Below, piece by piece: positions 9,533 to 19,419 of a stretch of DNA of 64,000 bases; within the stretch, counting starts at the first letter, position 1, and each line of letters starts with the position of its first letter. The notes under the pieces were generated by a model. The model searched no databases. It was not told the origin of the DNA and was given only the letters and a program-made list of their open reading frames with translations. The translations under genes were made by a program, and so were the position numbers. Source of the DNA: Paenibacillus sp. E222 (GTDB taxonomy: Bacteria > Bacillota > Bacilli > Paenibacillales > Paenibacillaceae). The stretch is from the NCBI RefSeq assembly GCF_013401555.1, contig NZ_CP058552.1, positions 5,580,001 through 5,644,000 on the forward strand. Reading direction: 5' to 3'.

Positions 9533-11008
9533 CTAATAATCCCATTTGGATGCCTGAAATCCTGCCTTGCCTCCATGTGCAAAGAAGCGAATCTCTGTGC
9601 TATCCTTGCTTGGAAAGATACGGCTAGTGAATACCTCTTCTCCATCATTGACAAAGATCTCAACAGAAGAAGAATCCACAAAGATATGGAACTTAAGCAC
9701 GTCTGCATTCAATGTGCAGCGCCGTACATTCCCGTTCTGTTCCGCAAGCGTTGCGCCTGATTGCGAGCGATCCAGAATTACTTTCTGATTCAACCGATCA
9801 TACTGCACCACGGTCTTCTCTTCTGCACTCGCCCGCAATTCAATGCCTACAACCTCTGCCTCAACACCAAGGATTTCACATTCCAATTCATAAGCCATTC
9901 CAGCAAAGTCTGCGAAAGATCGAGTCTCATCATCGATTGTGAATTCCATATGAGTTCCTTCAGAATTCCCACGCAGCTTCACCATTTCAGAAACTGGCTG
10001 CTGAATTAACTTCCCCTCCCGGAGTGACAACTGCCGCGGAATCGTCAAGCAATGTGCCCATCCACTCTTATCTGTCGGATACTCCAAATCGGGAAGTCCC
10101 ATCCAGCCCACCAAAATTCGTCTTCCATCCGGCGCCTGCATCGTCTGCGGGGCATAAAAGTCAAACCCACGATCCAACTCCTGAAATGGACCATGTTCGA
10201 AGTGCCTTGTCTGAAGATCCAGTGGTTCACCAATCAGATAACCCGACTGAAAAATGTTGTGATACTCATCTCCCTGACTCTCTATACCTTGCGGCGAAAA
10301 GATCAGCACACCCTGACCCTGCATCTCCAGATAATCGGGGCACTCCCACATGTAGCCAAAGTTAGGTAGTCCAGTGTGAATCTCTCCAAGAAATGTCCAG
10401 TTTCTGAGATCTGACGAGCGATATAATACCGTGCATCCCGTTTCATCTACACGCTGGGCTCCAATCACGCAATAATACATGTCACCCTGCTGCCAAACCT
10501 TGGGGTCTCTGAAATGTTCCGTGTAGCCAGAAGGTACTTCTGAGATCATAGGTTGATGCACTTTGGTTATTGAACCGCTTTCATCCATAATCGCCAGACA
10601 CTGATACGGATGCCTGTTCCAGTTCTCATCTCTTGTATTGCCTGTGTATAGCAGATTGAGCTGGCCATCTTTTTCAATAGCACTGCCCGAATATGCCCCG
10701 TGTGAGTCATATGTGTCGCCCGGCTGGATTCCAATTCCGACTTCTTCCCAGTGCACCAGATCCGTTGAACGGGTATGGTACCAATACTTCAATCCATGCT
10801 CGGTTCCGAGTGGGAACCACTGATAGAACAGATGATAATATCCCTGGTAATAGGAGAATCCATTAGGATCGTTAAGCAGTCCGGTTATCGGCTGGATATG
10901 GTAATGCTGTCTCCATGGACAAACAGAAATCAAAGCTTCCAGCTTGCCTATTTCTCCAGGCTCTGCCTGCTCGATTCGTCTGTAGCGTTGCTCTCTAGTC
11001 ATTTTCAT
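9533..11008 (-). CDS. scrB: Sucrose-6-phosphate hydrolase, GH32
   Basis: 491-residue cytoplasmic beta-fructofuranosidase that would split sucrose-6-phosphate into glucose-6-phosphate and fructose. The catalytic nucleophile motif is GLLNDPNGF, with FRDPKVW (transition-state stabiliser) and the acid/base in WECPDY. The C-terminal beta-sandwich ends with DSSSVEIFVNDGEE, typical for the family. No signal peptide is present, which suits a PTS-linked enzyme. The ATG at 11008 lies ten bases from GGAG. It is first in a two-gene operon with the PTS permease, and its leader contains a repeat element and operator palindromes. Confidence 0.94.
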   Translation of the reverse strand: MKMTREQRYRRIEQAEPGEIGKLEALISVCPWRQHYHIQPITGLLNDPNGFSYYQGYYHLFYQWFPLGTEHGLKYWYHTRSTDLVHWEEVGIGIQPGDTYDSHGAYSGSAIEKDGQLNLLYTGNTRDENWNRHPYQCLAIMDESGSITKVHQPMISEVPSGYTEHFRDPKVWQQGDMYYCVIGAQRVDETGCTVLYRSSDLRNWTFLGEIHTGLPNFGYMWECPDYLEMQGQGVLIFSPQGIESQGDEYHNIFQSGYLIGEPLDLQTRHFEHGPFQELDRGFDFYAPQTMQAPDGRRILVGWMGLPDLEYPTDKSGWAHCLTIPRQLSLREGKLIQQPVSEMVKLRGNSEGTHMEFTIDDETRSFADFAGMAYELECEILGVEAEVVGIELRASAEEKTVVQYDRLNQKVILDRSQSGATLAEQNGNVRRCTLNADVLKFHIFVDSSSVEIFVNDGEEVFTSRIFPSKDSTEIRFFAHGGKAGFQASKWDY

Positions 11009-11034
11009 AAAAAGTGTTCTCCATCCTAGCTAAT

Positions 11035-11220
11035 ATAAATTAGAAAAAGAAAATTTACACTTGGTCACTTCAATGGCAGAACCATCTTTCGATCGCTGTT
11101 ATCCCCAGATTTCCTTGATCCCTTTTCTAAAGGGTGAAATCCGGTGATAAAGGCGAACACTACGTTTCTACAGATTTTTTCTGCCCTCTCCGTGATCGTG
11201 TAACTCTTAATTTAATTTAT
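11035..11220. repeat. Intergenic inverted-repeat element, copy 2
   Basis: 186-bp element bounded by ATAAATTA (11035-11042) and its complement (11213-11220). The core (CGATCGCTGTTATCCCCAG, then an inner stem CCCTTT/AAAGGG and GATAAAGGCGAAC) matches the other two copies, in inverted orientation relative to copy 1. It lies in the 5' leader of the sucrose operon between the operators and scrB. Confidence 0.8.
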
Positions 11221-11242
11221 TTAAAAATCCAAAAAAAATAGA

Positions 11243-11254
11243 GGAACCGGTTCC
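11243..11254. promoter_or_regulatory. LacI-type operator, distal
   Basis: Perfect palindrome GGAACCGGTTCC, the kind bound by LacI-family sugar repressors. It is about 90 bp downstream of the promoter-proximal site, so a repression loop is possible. Confidence 0.7.
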
Positions 11255-11330
11255 AACACACTCAAAAAAATAATTCCATATGGCTTTTCGCCTGCCACCT
11301 TGTTCCCATATCCGTATTGGCATCCAGTGT

Positions 11331-11343
11331 GGAACCGGTTCGA
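11331..11343. promoter_or_regulatory. LacI-type operator at the scr promoter
   Basis: GGAACCGGTTCGA, sharing ten bases with the distal palindrome. It lies just downstream of the -10 at 11351-11356, where bound repressor would block transcription. Confidence 0.72.
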
Positions 11344-11350
11344 TGGAATT

Positions 11351-11388
11351 ATCATAAAGGATTCATTTATATCTTGTCAACGCTTTCT
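11351..11388 (-). promoter_or_regulatory. scrBA promoter with overlapping cre
   Basis: Minus strand -35 TTGACA (11375-11380), 18-bp spacer, -10 TATGAT (11351-11356), placed inside the 3' end of the repressor gene. AGAAAGCGTTGACA (11375-11388) fits the cre consensus in 13 of 14 positions and covers the -35, as at licT. Confidence 0.75.
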
Positions 11389-12350
11389 CGTGGAATAATC
11401 TCCACATCAAGAATCGTGCACTGCTCCACTGGCTCGCCTTGTACCAGACGAATAATGTGTTGGGCCGCCACTTGACCTGCCTCGAAATAATGATATTTTA
11501 CGGTCGTTAGTGTAGGATGAATCATCTCGGTAATTTCATAACCGCCAAATCCGGTAACCGATAAATCCTGAGGAATTTGTATCTTATTGGAAAAAGCAAT
11601 CTTCATCACACCCAGTGCGATGTTATCTGTTGCGCCCACAATAATGGTCGGTTTGCTTTCTTTCAAAATCGCTTCTGCGGTAATGATAGCCTCGGACATT
11701 TTGAAGCTTGTCTCATAATACGTCACATCACATCCGCCACATTCGTCAATCGCACGCTTGAACCCCTGTTTGCGATGGATACCCACCGCCTGATCTCTCT
11801 CGGTAACGCCAATATAGACGATTTTTCGATGGCCCTTTTCCACAACATGCTTACCCATCTCATACCCCGCCTGATCATCATTATGAACCAGACTGTGCAG
11901 ATGTTCATGCTGCTGCCCTACCAATAGCACCGGAATTCCGATGTCTTCAACGGCTTTGAGATGTGCGTCCGTTACTTCTGCGGCAAGCAGAATAATGCCG
12001 GATACCTTCTGTCTGGCAAAGTCATATATGGCATCAATCTCGCGCTGCATATCCTGGCTCGTATTCGCGATCAGCATCTGATACTGATTATTTCTTAATT
12101 CTTCATCGATACCTATCAATGTCTGAGAGGTTGCAAAGGAATCCAGACGAGGCACAACCGTTCCAATAATGCTGGTTCTTTTGGCCTTGAGACTCTGTGC
12201 AAACGTATTGGGTACGTAATTGTATTGTTTAATAATGCGCTCAATTTTCTGCCGTGTATCGTCACTAACAGAACCACCATTCAGGAAACGAGAGACGGTG
12301 CTCTTCGCCACGCCTGCCATTTGGGCGATATCCGAAATCGTTTTATTCAT
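11367..12350 (-). CDS. scrR: LacI-family transcriptional repressor of the sucrose operon
   Basis: Repressor of about 327 residues. An N-terminal LacI helix-turn-helix (TISDIAQMAGVAKSTVSRFL) and hinge helix (about 45-58) are followed by a periplasmic-binding-protein-like effector domain (about 60-325). I chose the ATG at 12350 because it follows GAGGAG at proper spacing; the open frame to 12371 lies upstream of that. It sits immediately upstream of scrBA on the same strand, and two GGAACCGGTTC palindromes lie between it and scrB, so it very likely controls that operon. The inducer, probably sucrose-6-phosphate or fructose phosphate, is inference. Confidence 0.9.
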   Translation of the reverse strand: MNKTISDIAQMAGVAKSTVSRFLNGGSVSDDTRQKIERIIKQYNYVPNTFAQSLKAKRTSIIGTVVPRLDSFATSQTLIGIDEELRNNQYQMLIANTSQDMQREIDAIYDFARQKVSGIILLAAEVTDAHLKAVEDIGIPVLLVGQQHEHLHSLVHNDDQAGYEMGKHVVEKGHRKIVYIGVTERDQAVGIHRKQGFKRAIDECGGCDVTYYETSFKMSEAIITAEAILKESKPTIIVGATDNIALGVMKIAFSNKIQIPQDLSVTGFGGYEITEMIHPTLTTVKYHYFEAGQVAAQHIIRLVQGEPVEQCTILDVEIIPRESVDKI

Positions 12351-12532
12351 AACTTCTCCTCTTATTCTCATTCACTTGAATTCACTTATATTACCTTATA
12401 TTATACTTCGAATGGCAAACCCTTGCGAATACTATTCCCATGGAGATATTAGTAAATCTCACAGAAGACTGGAAGTGGATGCTTAATGCGCCACGGTAAA
12501 GCGTTATTGATGCATGGCATTAATTCAGCTTC

Positions 12533-12562
12533 TTGCAGATAAGTAACATGAGATGCTAGTAT
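12533..12562 (+). promoter_or_regulatory. Promoter of the T-box transcript
   Basis: TTGCAG (12533-12538)-18-TAGTAT (12557-12562) on the plus strand, about 50-60 bp before the first conserved T-box element. Confidence 0.5.
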
Positions 12563-12569
12563 AACTTCA

Positions 12570-12892
12570 ATTCATAACGTGCATCATGAACTACAGAACA
12601 GAATATCAATATTCATACAGGCTATGACGGAAAGAGTACGCGGAGTTATCGTTCATTACAGGGACGCGGTGCCGAAGACTGAGAGCACCCGAAAGGAACA
12701 CGCCGCCGAAGTTCACTCCCGAGCCGATTGCTGAAGAGCTGCTCCTCATGGATATAGCTTCTAGGACAATCCGTTCCTTGCGTTAAAAGGTCAAAGTGAG
12801 AAACAGATCGGCTGTATTCAATCAGCAGAACCGTTTCTAATTAGGGTGGTACCACGGCTTCTTCGTCCCTTACGGATGAAGGGCCTTTTTGT
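12570..12892 (+). ncRNA. T-box riboswitch leader, phenylalanine specifier
   Basis: The T-box sequence AGGGTGGTACCACGG is at 12843-12857, followed by a terminator (GGCTTCTTCGTCC pairing with GGATGAAGGGCC, then U-run, ending near 12892). Stem I lies at about 12625-12735 and includes AGTA on the 5' side and GAAGTTCACTCC on the 3' side. In the usual layout the specifier codon stands directly before ACYCC, giving UUC, a phenylalanine codon. Uncharged tRNA-Phe would favour the antiterminator and raise expression of the DAHP synthase gene. Confidence 0.88.
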
Positions 12893-12929
12893 GTTTTTTT
12901 ATAAATCTAAATTGAAGGAGTGGATCAGC

Positions 12930-14012
12930 ATGGATCAAAGCAAGAACTTGGAACAATTAAGAGGCCGATTGAGTGAGATTAATCATAACCTCCTGCACTT
13001 GTTGTCAGAACGGGCCCAAATTACACAGGAAATTGGTCAAATCAAGGAAAAACAGGGTGTACCCAAGTTTGATCCGGTTCGTGAAAAAGAAATGCTGGAG
13101 GAACTGACTGCCGCCAATCCGGGACCTTTCCAAGACGATGCCATCAAACTTCTGTTCAAACAGATTTTCCAAGCTTCCCTGAACCTTCAGGTCGACGAAC
13201 ATAAGAAACAGCTGCTCGTTAGCCGCAAAAATCAGCAGGAAGATACTGTCGTCTCCATCGGAAACGTCAAGGTTGGCGCTGGTAAACCGATTCTGATCGC
13301 CGGACCGTGCTCGGTTGAAAGTTATGAACAGGTACGCGAAGTTGCCGCAGCGCTGAAAGAAGCCGGCATTACTGTGATGCGCGGAGGTGCATTTAAACCT
13401 CGTACTTCTCCATATGACTTCCAGGGACTTGGAATCGAAGGATTGAAAATTCTGAAGGAAGTTGCCGATGAGTTCGGATTGAAGACCATTAGTGAAATAG
13501 TACATCCAAGTCATATTGAAGTGGCTGGCCAGTATATTGATGTTATCCAGATCGGTGCACGTAACATGCAAAACTTTGAACTGCTCAAGGCTGCCGGGGA
13601 TGTTCAGATTCCTATTCTGCTCAAACGTGGTTTGGCGGCAACCATTGATGAATTCGTTCATGCTGCGGAGTACGTTGTCTCCCGGGGAAACAAACAGGTT
13701 ATGCTGATTGAACGCGGCATTCGCACCTATGAAAAAGCAACACGAAACACACTAGACATCTCAGCTGTACCGATTCTGAAACAGGAAACTCATTTGCCTG
13801 TGCTTGTGGATGTCACCCACTCTACCGGGCGTAAAGATATCCTTGCCCCATGTGCCAAGGCAGCTCTTGCAGCAGGTGCGGATGGTGTTATGGTTGAAGT
13901 TCATCCCAATCCGGCTGTAGCCCTCTCGGATAGCGCACAGCAATTAAATATCGAGCAATTCCACCAGTTCCTCTCCTCTGTGAGACAATCCGGATTGCTG
14001 AAGGATCAATAG
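12930..14012 (+). CDS. aroA: Chorismate mutase / DAHP synthase (AroA type)
   Basis: Bifunctional enzyme of 360 residues. The N-terminal AroQ-type chorismate mutase helix bundle (about 1-90, [20 protein letters not shown]) also acts as allosteric sensor in this family. The C-terminal DAHP synthase (about 100-360) of the Bacillus/KDO8P-synthase-like class has [19 protein letters not shown], and [12 protein letters not shown]. It catalyses PEP plus erythrose-4-phosphate to DAHP, the first step of aromatic amino acid synthesis. Start: the ATG at 12930 is nine bases from GAAGGAG; the frame upstream runs through the T-box and is not translated. Control is by the T-box. Confidence 0.95.
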   Translation: MDQSKNLEQLRGRLSEINHNLLHLLSERAQITQEIGQIKEKQGVPKFDPVREKEMLEELTAANPGPFQDDAIKLLFKQIFQASLNLQVDEHKKQLLVSRKNQQEDTVVSIGNVKVGAGKPILIAGPCSVESYEQVREVAAALKEAGITVMRGGAFKPRTSPYDFQGLGIEGLKILKEVADEFGLKTISEIVHPSHIEVAGQYIDVIQIGARNMQNFELLKAAGDVQIPILLKRGLAATIDEFVHAAEYVVSRGNKQVMLIERGIRTYEKATRNTLDISAVPILKQETHLPVLVDVTHSTGRKDILAPCAKAALAAGADGVMVEVHPNPAVALSDSAQQLNIEQFHQFLSSVRQSGLLKDQ

Positions 14013-14034
14013 GTCATTAACAATAAATAACAAT

Positions 14035-14099
14035 AAAAGCCTGACTGAAATGTACGGTTCATACGAAAAACGGTATGATCCTACATTTCTCAGGCTTTT
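14035..14099. terminator. Bidirectional terminator between aroA and RNase J
   Basis: AAAAGCCTGA ... TCAGGCTTTT with an inner stem GAAATGTA/TACATTTC and an apical CATACG/CGTATG. Suits both converging genes. Confidence 0.88.
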
Positions 14100-14182
14100 G
14101 ATCATCATAATCTTAATCTTATTTTTAATTCACATCTTATTCTTATCCTTAATCTCTTTACATCGGCCCTGCTCCATTATTC

Positions 14183-15856
14183 TCAAACCTCAATAATAAT
14201 GGGCAGAATCATCGGTCTTCGTTTTGTCTGGGCGTAGATGTAATGACCGATCTCGTCTTTCAGCTTTCTTTTGATCACATTCCACTGATTCGCCCCGCTT
14301 CCGGTTAACTCATCCATCTTGTTCTGAACCAGCTCATGAAGCTCTTTCATGAATTCTTCGGAATCCTTCACAAACACAAAACCTCTGGAAATCATCTCAG
14401 GTGCTCTCACCATATGTTTCTCTGTTTTGCTCAACGTAGTCACAATCACCAGCATGCCATCGGATGACAGCTGCCGGCGATCACGCAGCACGATATTCCC
14501 GACATCGCCCATGATCAGACCGTCGACCAGACTGTTGCCTGAAGCAATTTGGGGGCCAGGAGAAGCCACGCCGTCTTTGTACTGAATCATATCCCCATTG
14601 TTCACGATGAATACGTGATCCCGTTCGATGCCTACGGACTCCGCCAGTTGTCTATGCTGATACAGCATGCGGAACTCACCGTGAACAGGAATCAGGTAAT
14701 CAGGCTTCATCAGGGTCAGCATCAATTTGAGTTCTTCCTGACTGCCGTGTCCTGATACATGCATACCTGCTGCTCCGCTTGAACCGTAAATGACGCGTGC
14801 TCCGAGCACATACAGATTATCAATGACATGCGCAAGATTTCGTTCGTTTCCAGGGATCGCCCCAGCAGCTATAATGACGGTATCTCCAGGTGCGACCTTC
14901 ACATGAGGATGCTTGGAGGCCGCCAAACGGGATAATGCTGCCATCGTTTCACCCTGACTTCCCGTACAGAGCACAACGACCTCATCAGGTGGAAACTGGT
15001 CCGAATCAATAGCCTCTATGAGCAGCCCCTCAGGTACATCGAGGTAACCCAGTTCACTGGCTACAGCCACTACATTAATCATGCTTCTGCCCAGCAGAGC
15101 CAGCTTGCGTCCTGTTTCGAATGCTGCATTTACAATCTGCTGCACTCTGCTTACATTGGATGCAAAGGTTGAAATAAACACTTTTTGTTTGGCACGAATA
15201 AACGCGTCCAATATGTGGTCACCTACGACACGCTCGGAAGGAGTGAACCCGGGTCTCTCTGCATTGGTGCTCTCGGACAACAGCACATGCACACCTTGTT
15301 TGCCAATCTCGGCCATACGATGCAGATCGGGATAAGGCCCATTTACAGGTGACATATCAAACTTGAAATCCCCGGTATGCACGACATTTCCCCCAGGTGT
15401 CTGAAAGAAAATACCCAGGCAATCCGGTATGCTGTGACTCGTCGCAAAAAAAGAAACCTGAATTTCACCCAGCGTAATGCTGGATTTGGAATCAATCGTA
15501 TGCAGATCGGCTTTGCGCAACAGCCCATGCTCTTTGAGTTTCAGTTCAATTAATCCACGTGTCAGTCTGGATGCATACACCGGGATATTGATCTGTTTTA
15601 ACAAATAGGGAATACCGCCAATGTGGTCTTCATGTCCATGAGTAACCACAAGCGCCCTCACCTTGTCCTGATTTTCCAGCAGATACGTCACATCCGGAAT
15701 GATGAGATCAATGCCCGGCAGCGTTTCATCCGGGAATTTGGAGCCACAATCGATGACAATGATGTCCTGATTATACTGGATAAGATACATGTTCTTGCCT
15801 ATTTCATTCAAGCCGCCAAGTGCTGCGATATACAATTTGTTGTGGGCGAGATTCAA
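14183..15856 (-). CDS. Ribonuclease J family protein
   Basis: 557-residue metallo-beta-lactamase/beta-CASP ribonuclease with 5' exo- and endonuclease activity in RNA maturation and decay. The zinc motif is HGHEDH (73-78). A beta-CASP region (about 200-380) and a C-terminal RNase J domain follow. The start is TTG at 15856, eleven bases from GGAGG; a four-codon frame (ATG AAT CGG ATT TGA) sits between the ribosome site and the TTG and overlaps it. N-terminal sequence differs from the classic J1/J2 pair (ALGGLNEIGKN, IDCGSKFPDETLPG), so this may be an additional paralogue. It is monocistronic, between terminators. Confidence 0.92.
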   Translation of the reverse strand: MNLAHNKLYIAALGGLNEIGKNMYLIQYNQDIIVIDCGSKFPDETLPGIDLIIPDVTYLLENQDKVRALVVTHGHEDHIGGIPYLLKQINIPVYASRLTRGLIELKLKEHGLLRKADLHTIDSKSSITLGEIQVSFFATSHSIPDCLGIFFQTPGGNVVHTGDFKFDMSPVNGPYPDLHRMAEIGKQGVHVLLSESTNAERPGFTPSERVVGDHILDAFIRAKQKVFISTFASNVSRVQQIVNAAFETGRKLALLGRSMINVVAVASELGYLDVPEGLLIEAIDSDQFPPDEVVVLCTGSQGETMAALSRLAASKHPHVKVAPGDTVIIAAGAIPGNERNLAHVIDNLYVLGARVIYGSSGAAGMHVSGHGSQEELKLMLTLMKPDYLIPVHGEFRMLYQHRQLAESVGIERDHVFIVNNGDMIQYKDGVASPGPQIASGNSLVDGLIMGDVGNIVLRDRRQLSSDGMLVIVTTLSKTEKHMVRAPEMISRGFVFVKDSEEFMKELHELVQNKMDELTGSGANQWNVIKRKLKDEIGHYIYAQTKRRPMILPIIIEV

Positions 15857-15972
15857 ATCCGATTCATCCTCCTCTGCGTTGCAGTAATAGGCAAACGATA
15901 CTTTGCATTTTTCTATGTATTTTTAGTATGGAAATTCTGACCGCGGTTATGCATTTTGCATTTTTTTCATGC

Positions 15973-16009
15973 AAAAAGGCCACAGCAGAGAGCTTCTCTA
16001 CTGTGGCCT
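15973..16009 (-). terminator. Terminator of the rhamnose operon
   Basis: AGGCCACAG ... CTGTGGCCT with inner AGAGA/TCTCT; U-run on the minus strand. Confidence 0.9.
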
Positions 16010-16017
16010 GCATCATC

Positions 16018-17289
16018 CTATACGAAAGATTTATCTCGTTGAAGCAAAACTTCCTGCTCATAAGTTTTGATCTTAGCAATCCACTGTTCACGTACAGGTA
16101 CTTGCTGTTGTTCGCAATAATAATCCCAGATCGCGCCGAAAGGATAGGACTTAAACTCTTCTGTCAAAGCAAGACGAAGGGTGTAATCTCCTTCCAGTTC
16201 CGCTGATTTCAGCGCATCCACAGGTTCCAGCATCGCACGCAGCAATGCTTTAATCGTGTTGCGTGTGCCAACTACCCACGCCGCAACCCGGTTGATGCTG
16301 CCATCAAAGAAGTCGAGTCCGATATGTGTCGTTGGAAGCAGATCATGACGTACCAGTTCGCGGGCTATTTCCAGCAGCTCATCATCCATAATGACAACAT
16401 GGTCACTGTCCCAACGCATTGGACGGCTGACATGCAGCAGAATGCCGTTGGTGAACAGGGCCAGTGAAGACAGTTTGTTGGATATGACTTCCGTTGGATG
16501 AAAATGTCCAGCATCGAGGCAGATTAACGTATCATTTTGCAGCCCATAGCCCATATAGAATTCATGAGAACCAACGACATACGCTTCGGAGCCGAGGCCA
16601 AACAGCTTACTCTCGACCGCATCCAGGTGATACTTGGGATCAAGCTTCTCAGCAAACACCTCATCTAGGGAATCCTTCAACCGCTTCCGCGGTGTCATCC
16701 GATCGACCGGATTATCCTTGAACCCGTCCGGTACCCACACATTGGTTACACAGGTCTGCCCCAGCTGCTCGCCAAAGTAAGCGCCAATGCGGCGGGATGC
16801 TTTGCAATGATCAATCCAGAACTTGCGAATCGCCGGATCGGAATGACTTAGCGTGAAGCCGTCACTTGATTTTTCATGCGAAAAGCACGTTGGATTAAAA
16901 TCCAGGCCAAGCCCCTGTTCTTTGGCCCATTTTACCCAATTCTCATAATGCTTCGGCTCAATCCGGTCCAGCTCCACTTGTTCGTCCGTATCTGCGTAGA
17001 TGGCATGCAAATTGACCTTATGTTTGCCCGGAATCATGGAGAAAGCTTGCTCCAGGTCTGCCCGAAGCTCTGCAGGTGTCGTTGCAGCCCCCGGATATTG
17101 ACCTGTAACGGATATTCCGCCCGTAAGTTCCCCGTCTTTATTGAGAAATCCTTTCACATCGTCCCCTTGCCAACAGTGAACAGACACTTTGATCTCCGCG
17201 AGCTTCTTCAGCACTTCATCCGTATCAATTCCATGCTGAGCATATAATGATTTGGCTGCTTCATATGCTTGCTTGACCTGATTTTCCAT
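16018..17289 (-). CDS. rhaA: L-rhamnose isomerase
   Basis: 423-residue cytoplasmic TIM-barrel isomerase converting L-rhamnose to L-rhamnulose with divalent metal. Matches the family along its whole length: VHCWQGDDV near residue 40, [22 protein letters not shown] near 130-150, and metal-site segments [11 protein letters not shown] and [12 protein letters not shown] strong Shine-Dalgarno (AAGGAGGG) precedes the ATG. It is the second gene of a two-gene operon, 18 bp after the aldolase/dehydrogenase gene. A rhamnulokinase, mutarotase and transporter are not in the window. Confidence 0.96.
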   Translation of the reverse strand: MENQVKQAYEAAKSLYAQHGIDTDEVLKKLAEIKVSVHCWQGDDVKGFLNKDGELTGGISVTGQYPGAATTPAELRADLEQAFSMIPGKHKVNLHAIYADTDEQVELDRIEPKHYENWVKWAKEQGLGLDFNPTCFSHEKSSDGFTLSHSDPAIRKFWIDHCKASRRIGAYFGEQLGQTCVTNVWVPDGFKDNPVDRMTPRKRLKDSLDEVFAEKLDPKYHLDAVESKLFGLGSEAYVVGSHEFYMGYGLQNDTLICLDAGHFHPTEVISNKLSSLALFTNGILLHVSRPMRWDSDHVVIMDDELLEIARELVRHDLLPTTHIGLDFFDGSINRVAAWVVGTRNTIKALLRAMLEPVDALKSAELEGDYTLRLALTEEFKSYPFGAIWDYYCEQQQVPVREQWIAKIKTYEQEVLLQRDKSFV

Positions 17290-17307
17290 GTGCGAGAACC
17301 CTCCTTA

Positions 17308-19377
17308 TTATCGTGTAAATGCTGCTGGCACACCGCCATCAATCGTCATCATGCAACCGGTTGTTTTTTCCGATTTGGAAGAGGCAAAGAAGGCGATGCC
17401 TTCCGCAATATCTCTCGGATAAATATTGACGAGCAAAGTTGTACGTTTGCGATAGTACTCTTCCAGTTGATCCGGTTCGATACCATAGGCTGCTGCACGT
17501 TCATTTCTCCATGAACCGTTCCAGATCGCTGAACCTTGCAGAATGGCATCCGGGAGAATCGTATTTACACGAATGCCGTATTCTCCACCTTCAGCCGCGA
17601 TGCAGCGGGCCAAATGAGCCTCAAGTGCTTTGGCCGAGCTGTAAGCAGAAGCGCTTTTACCCGCATATACCGAGTTTTTGGAACCGATAAATACCATACT
17701 ACCGCCAATTCCCTGCTGTTTCATCAACTTGAAGGCTTCACGCGCCACGAGGAAGTACCCTGTACCCAGCACGTTCATATTCAAGTTCCACTCCTTCAAC
17801 GATGTTTCGTCAAATGGACTGGAGGTGGCCAGGCCTGCATTGTTCACGATAATATCCACGCCGCCATATTGTACGGCAACTTCGGCATACGCAGATTGCA
17901 CGGCTTCCTCATCGGTCACATCCATCTTCAATGCATATGCGCGATTAGCACCATATTGATCGTTAATTTCCTGAGCTACCTTCTGCGCTCCTTCAAGGTT
18001 AAGGTCCGCAAGAACGACATGTGCCCCTTCGGATACCAATCTGCGTGCAGTTTCACTTCCAATTCCACCAGCACCCCCGGTAATAAACGCCACTTTGCGG
18101 GAAAATTCAGTCTCCGCTGGAGCCAGCGATAATTTGTATAGCTCAAGCGGCCAGTACTCCACATTGTAGGATTCATTGGCACTGAGGGATACGAATTGGC
18201 CCAGACTTGTCGCACCGCGCATCACCGCAATGGCTCTATGATACAATGCCCCGCTTACCTGGGACAGGGCCCAGCTCTTGCCTGTGTTGATCATGCCCAC
18301 ACCGGGGATAAGAATGACGCGAGGTGCAGCTTCGAACATCACGTCACCTTCATTTTTGTTGCTCTCAAAATATTGTTGATATTGCTTTTTGTAGGCGGCC
18401 ACGCCCTCTACCAGCTTGGATTTCAGCCCTTCAATATCCTCCGCGTCCGGTGTCCAATCGATGAATAGAGGTACCACTTTGGTATGCACCAAATGATCCG
18501 GGCATGCCGCGCCTACCTGTGACAGCTTCGGTGAATCCACTCCACCAACAAAAGCAAGCACATCCTCCTGATCGTCAAAGGACAAAATCATTTTTTTGCT
18601 ATCCGATACCGCTCCCCGAATGGTCGGCATTACTTTGGATACGATCTGGCGACGCACTTCTGCCTCAAGCGCAGGATGCTTCTCTCCGCCAAACAGAGTT
18701 CCTTCGTTCACACGTGCTTCAATGAAAGCTTCCGCTTCATTAATAATTTTGATCGTCTGCGCGTAACATTCTTCCGATGTTTCTCCCCAAGTCACAAGCC
18801 CGTGCTTCTCCATCAGAACCAGTTCCGCATTCGGGTTCGAGAATACGCTTTCAGCAATCATCTTGGATAGTGTGAATCCCGGACGCACATAAGGAACCCA
18901 TACAAATCGATCCCCGTAAATCTCTTTCGCCAGTTCTTTTCCGTTATCTGCACAACACAGACTAATAATCGCATCCGGATGGGTATGGTCCACATGTTTA
19001 TATGGAAGGAATGCATGCAGCAGCGTCTCAATGGATGCACGCGGGTGTTTGGAATCGATCATGCAGTGCCCCAGATATTCGACCATCTCTTCATCCGACA
19101 TGGATTCACGTTCGATTAATGGACGAATGTCTTCGAGTCCAAGGCCTGTAAAATGCTTCGCCTGCATGGAAGCCAGGTCAGATCCACTACCTTTTACATA
19201 CATCACTTCTATATCACGGCCGCGAAAATCTTTCACCGTCGTTTTGGTAGACGTGTTACCTCCGAAAATGTTACATACACGACGATCTGACCCAATCAAA
19301 TTGGATCGGTAGACCAGCTGCTCCAGTCCGGTTGTTTTCTCCGAAGCCTGTGATGAATTCCATAAACTCTGTACCAT
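17308..19377 (-). CDS. rhaEW: Bifunctional rhamnulose-1-phosphate aldolase / alcohol dehydrogenase
   Basis: 689-residue fusion protein. The N-terminal class II aldolase/adducin-type domain (about 20-400) carries the zinc-site HTHPDAI motif and a later VLMEKHGLVTWG segment. The C-terminal short-chain dehydrogenase (about 425-689) has the cofactor motif TGGAGGIGSETA, NNAGLA and the catalytic YSSAK tetrad region. The fusion cleaves L-rhamnulose-1-phosphate to dihydroxyacetone phosphate and L-lactaldehyde and then converts the lactaldehyde. First gene of the rha operon, with promoter and A/T-rich operator upstream. The direction of the lactaldehyde step (to lactate in related proteins) is taken from family knowledge. 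Confidence 0.94.
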   Translation of the reverse strand: MVQSLWNSSQASEKTTGLEQLVYRSNLIGSDRRVCNIFGGNTSTKTTVKDFRGRDIEVMYVKGSGSDLASMQAKHFTGLGLEDIRPLIERESMSDEEMVEYLGHCMIDSKHPRASIETLLHAFLPYKHVDHTHPDAIISLCCADNGKELAKEIYGDRFVWVPYVRPGFTLSKMIAESVFSNPNAELVLMEKHGLVTWGETSEECYAQTIKIINEAEAFIEARVNEGTLFGGEKHPALEAEVRRQIVSKVMPTIRGAVSDSKKMILSFDDQEDVLAFVGGVDSPKLSQVGAACPDHLVHTKVVPLFIDWTPDAEDIEGLKSKLVEGVAAYKKQYQQYFESNKNEGDVMFEAAPRVILIPGVGMINTGKSWALSQVSGALYHRAIAVMRGATSLGQFVSLSANESYNVEYWPLELYKLSLAPAETEFSRKVAFITGGAGGIGSETARRLVSEGAHVVLADLNLEGAQKVAQEINDQYGANRAYALKMDVTDEEAVQSAYAEVAVQYGGVDIIVNNAGLATSSPFDETSLKEWNLNMNVLGTGYFLVAREAFKLMKQQGIGGSMVFIGSKNSVYAGKSASAYSSAKALEAHLARCIAAEGGEYGIRVNTILPDAILQGSAIWNGSWRNERAAAYGIEPDQLEEYYRKRTTLLVNIYPRDIAEGIAFFASSKSEKTTGCMMTIDGGVPAAFTR

Positions 19378-19419
19378 TTGTTCCCCTCCGATAATGTTTG
19401 TTTTATTCCTAATCAGAGT

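Noticed and set aside
12846..12929. Upstream extension of the aroA frame
   Set aside because: It runs through the T-box and its terminator; a good ribosome site precedes the ATG at 12930.
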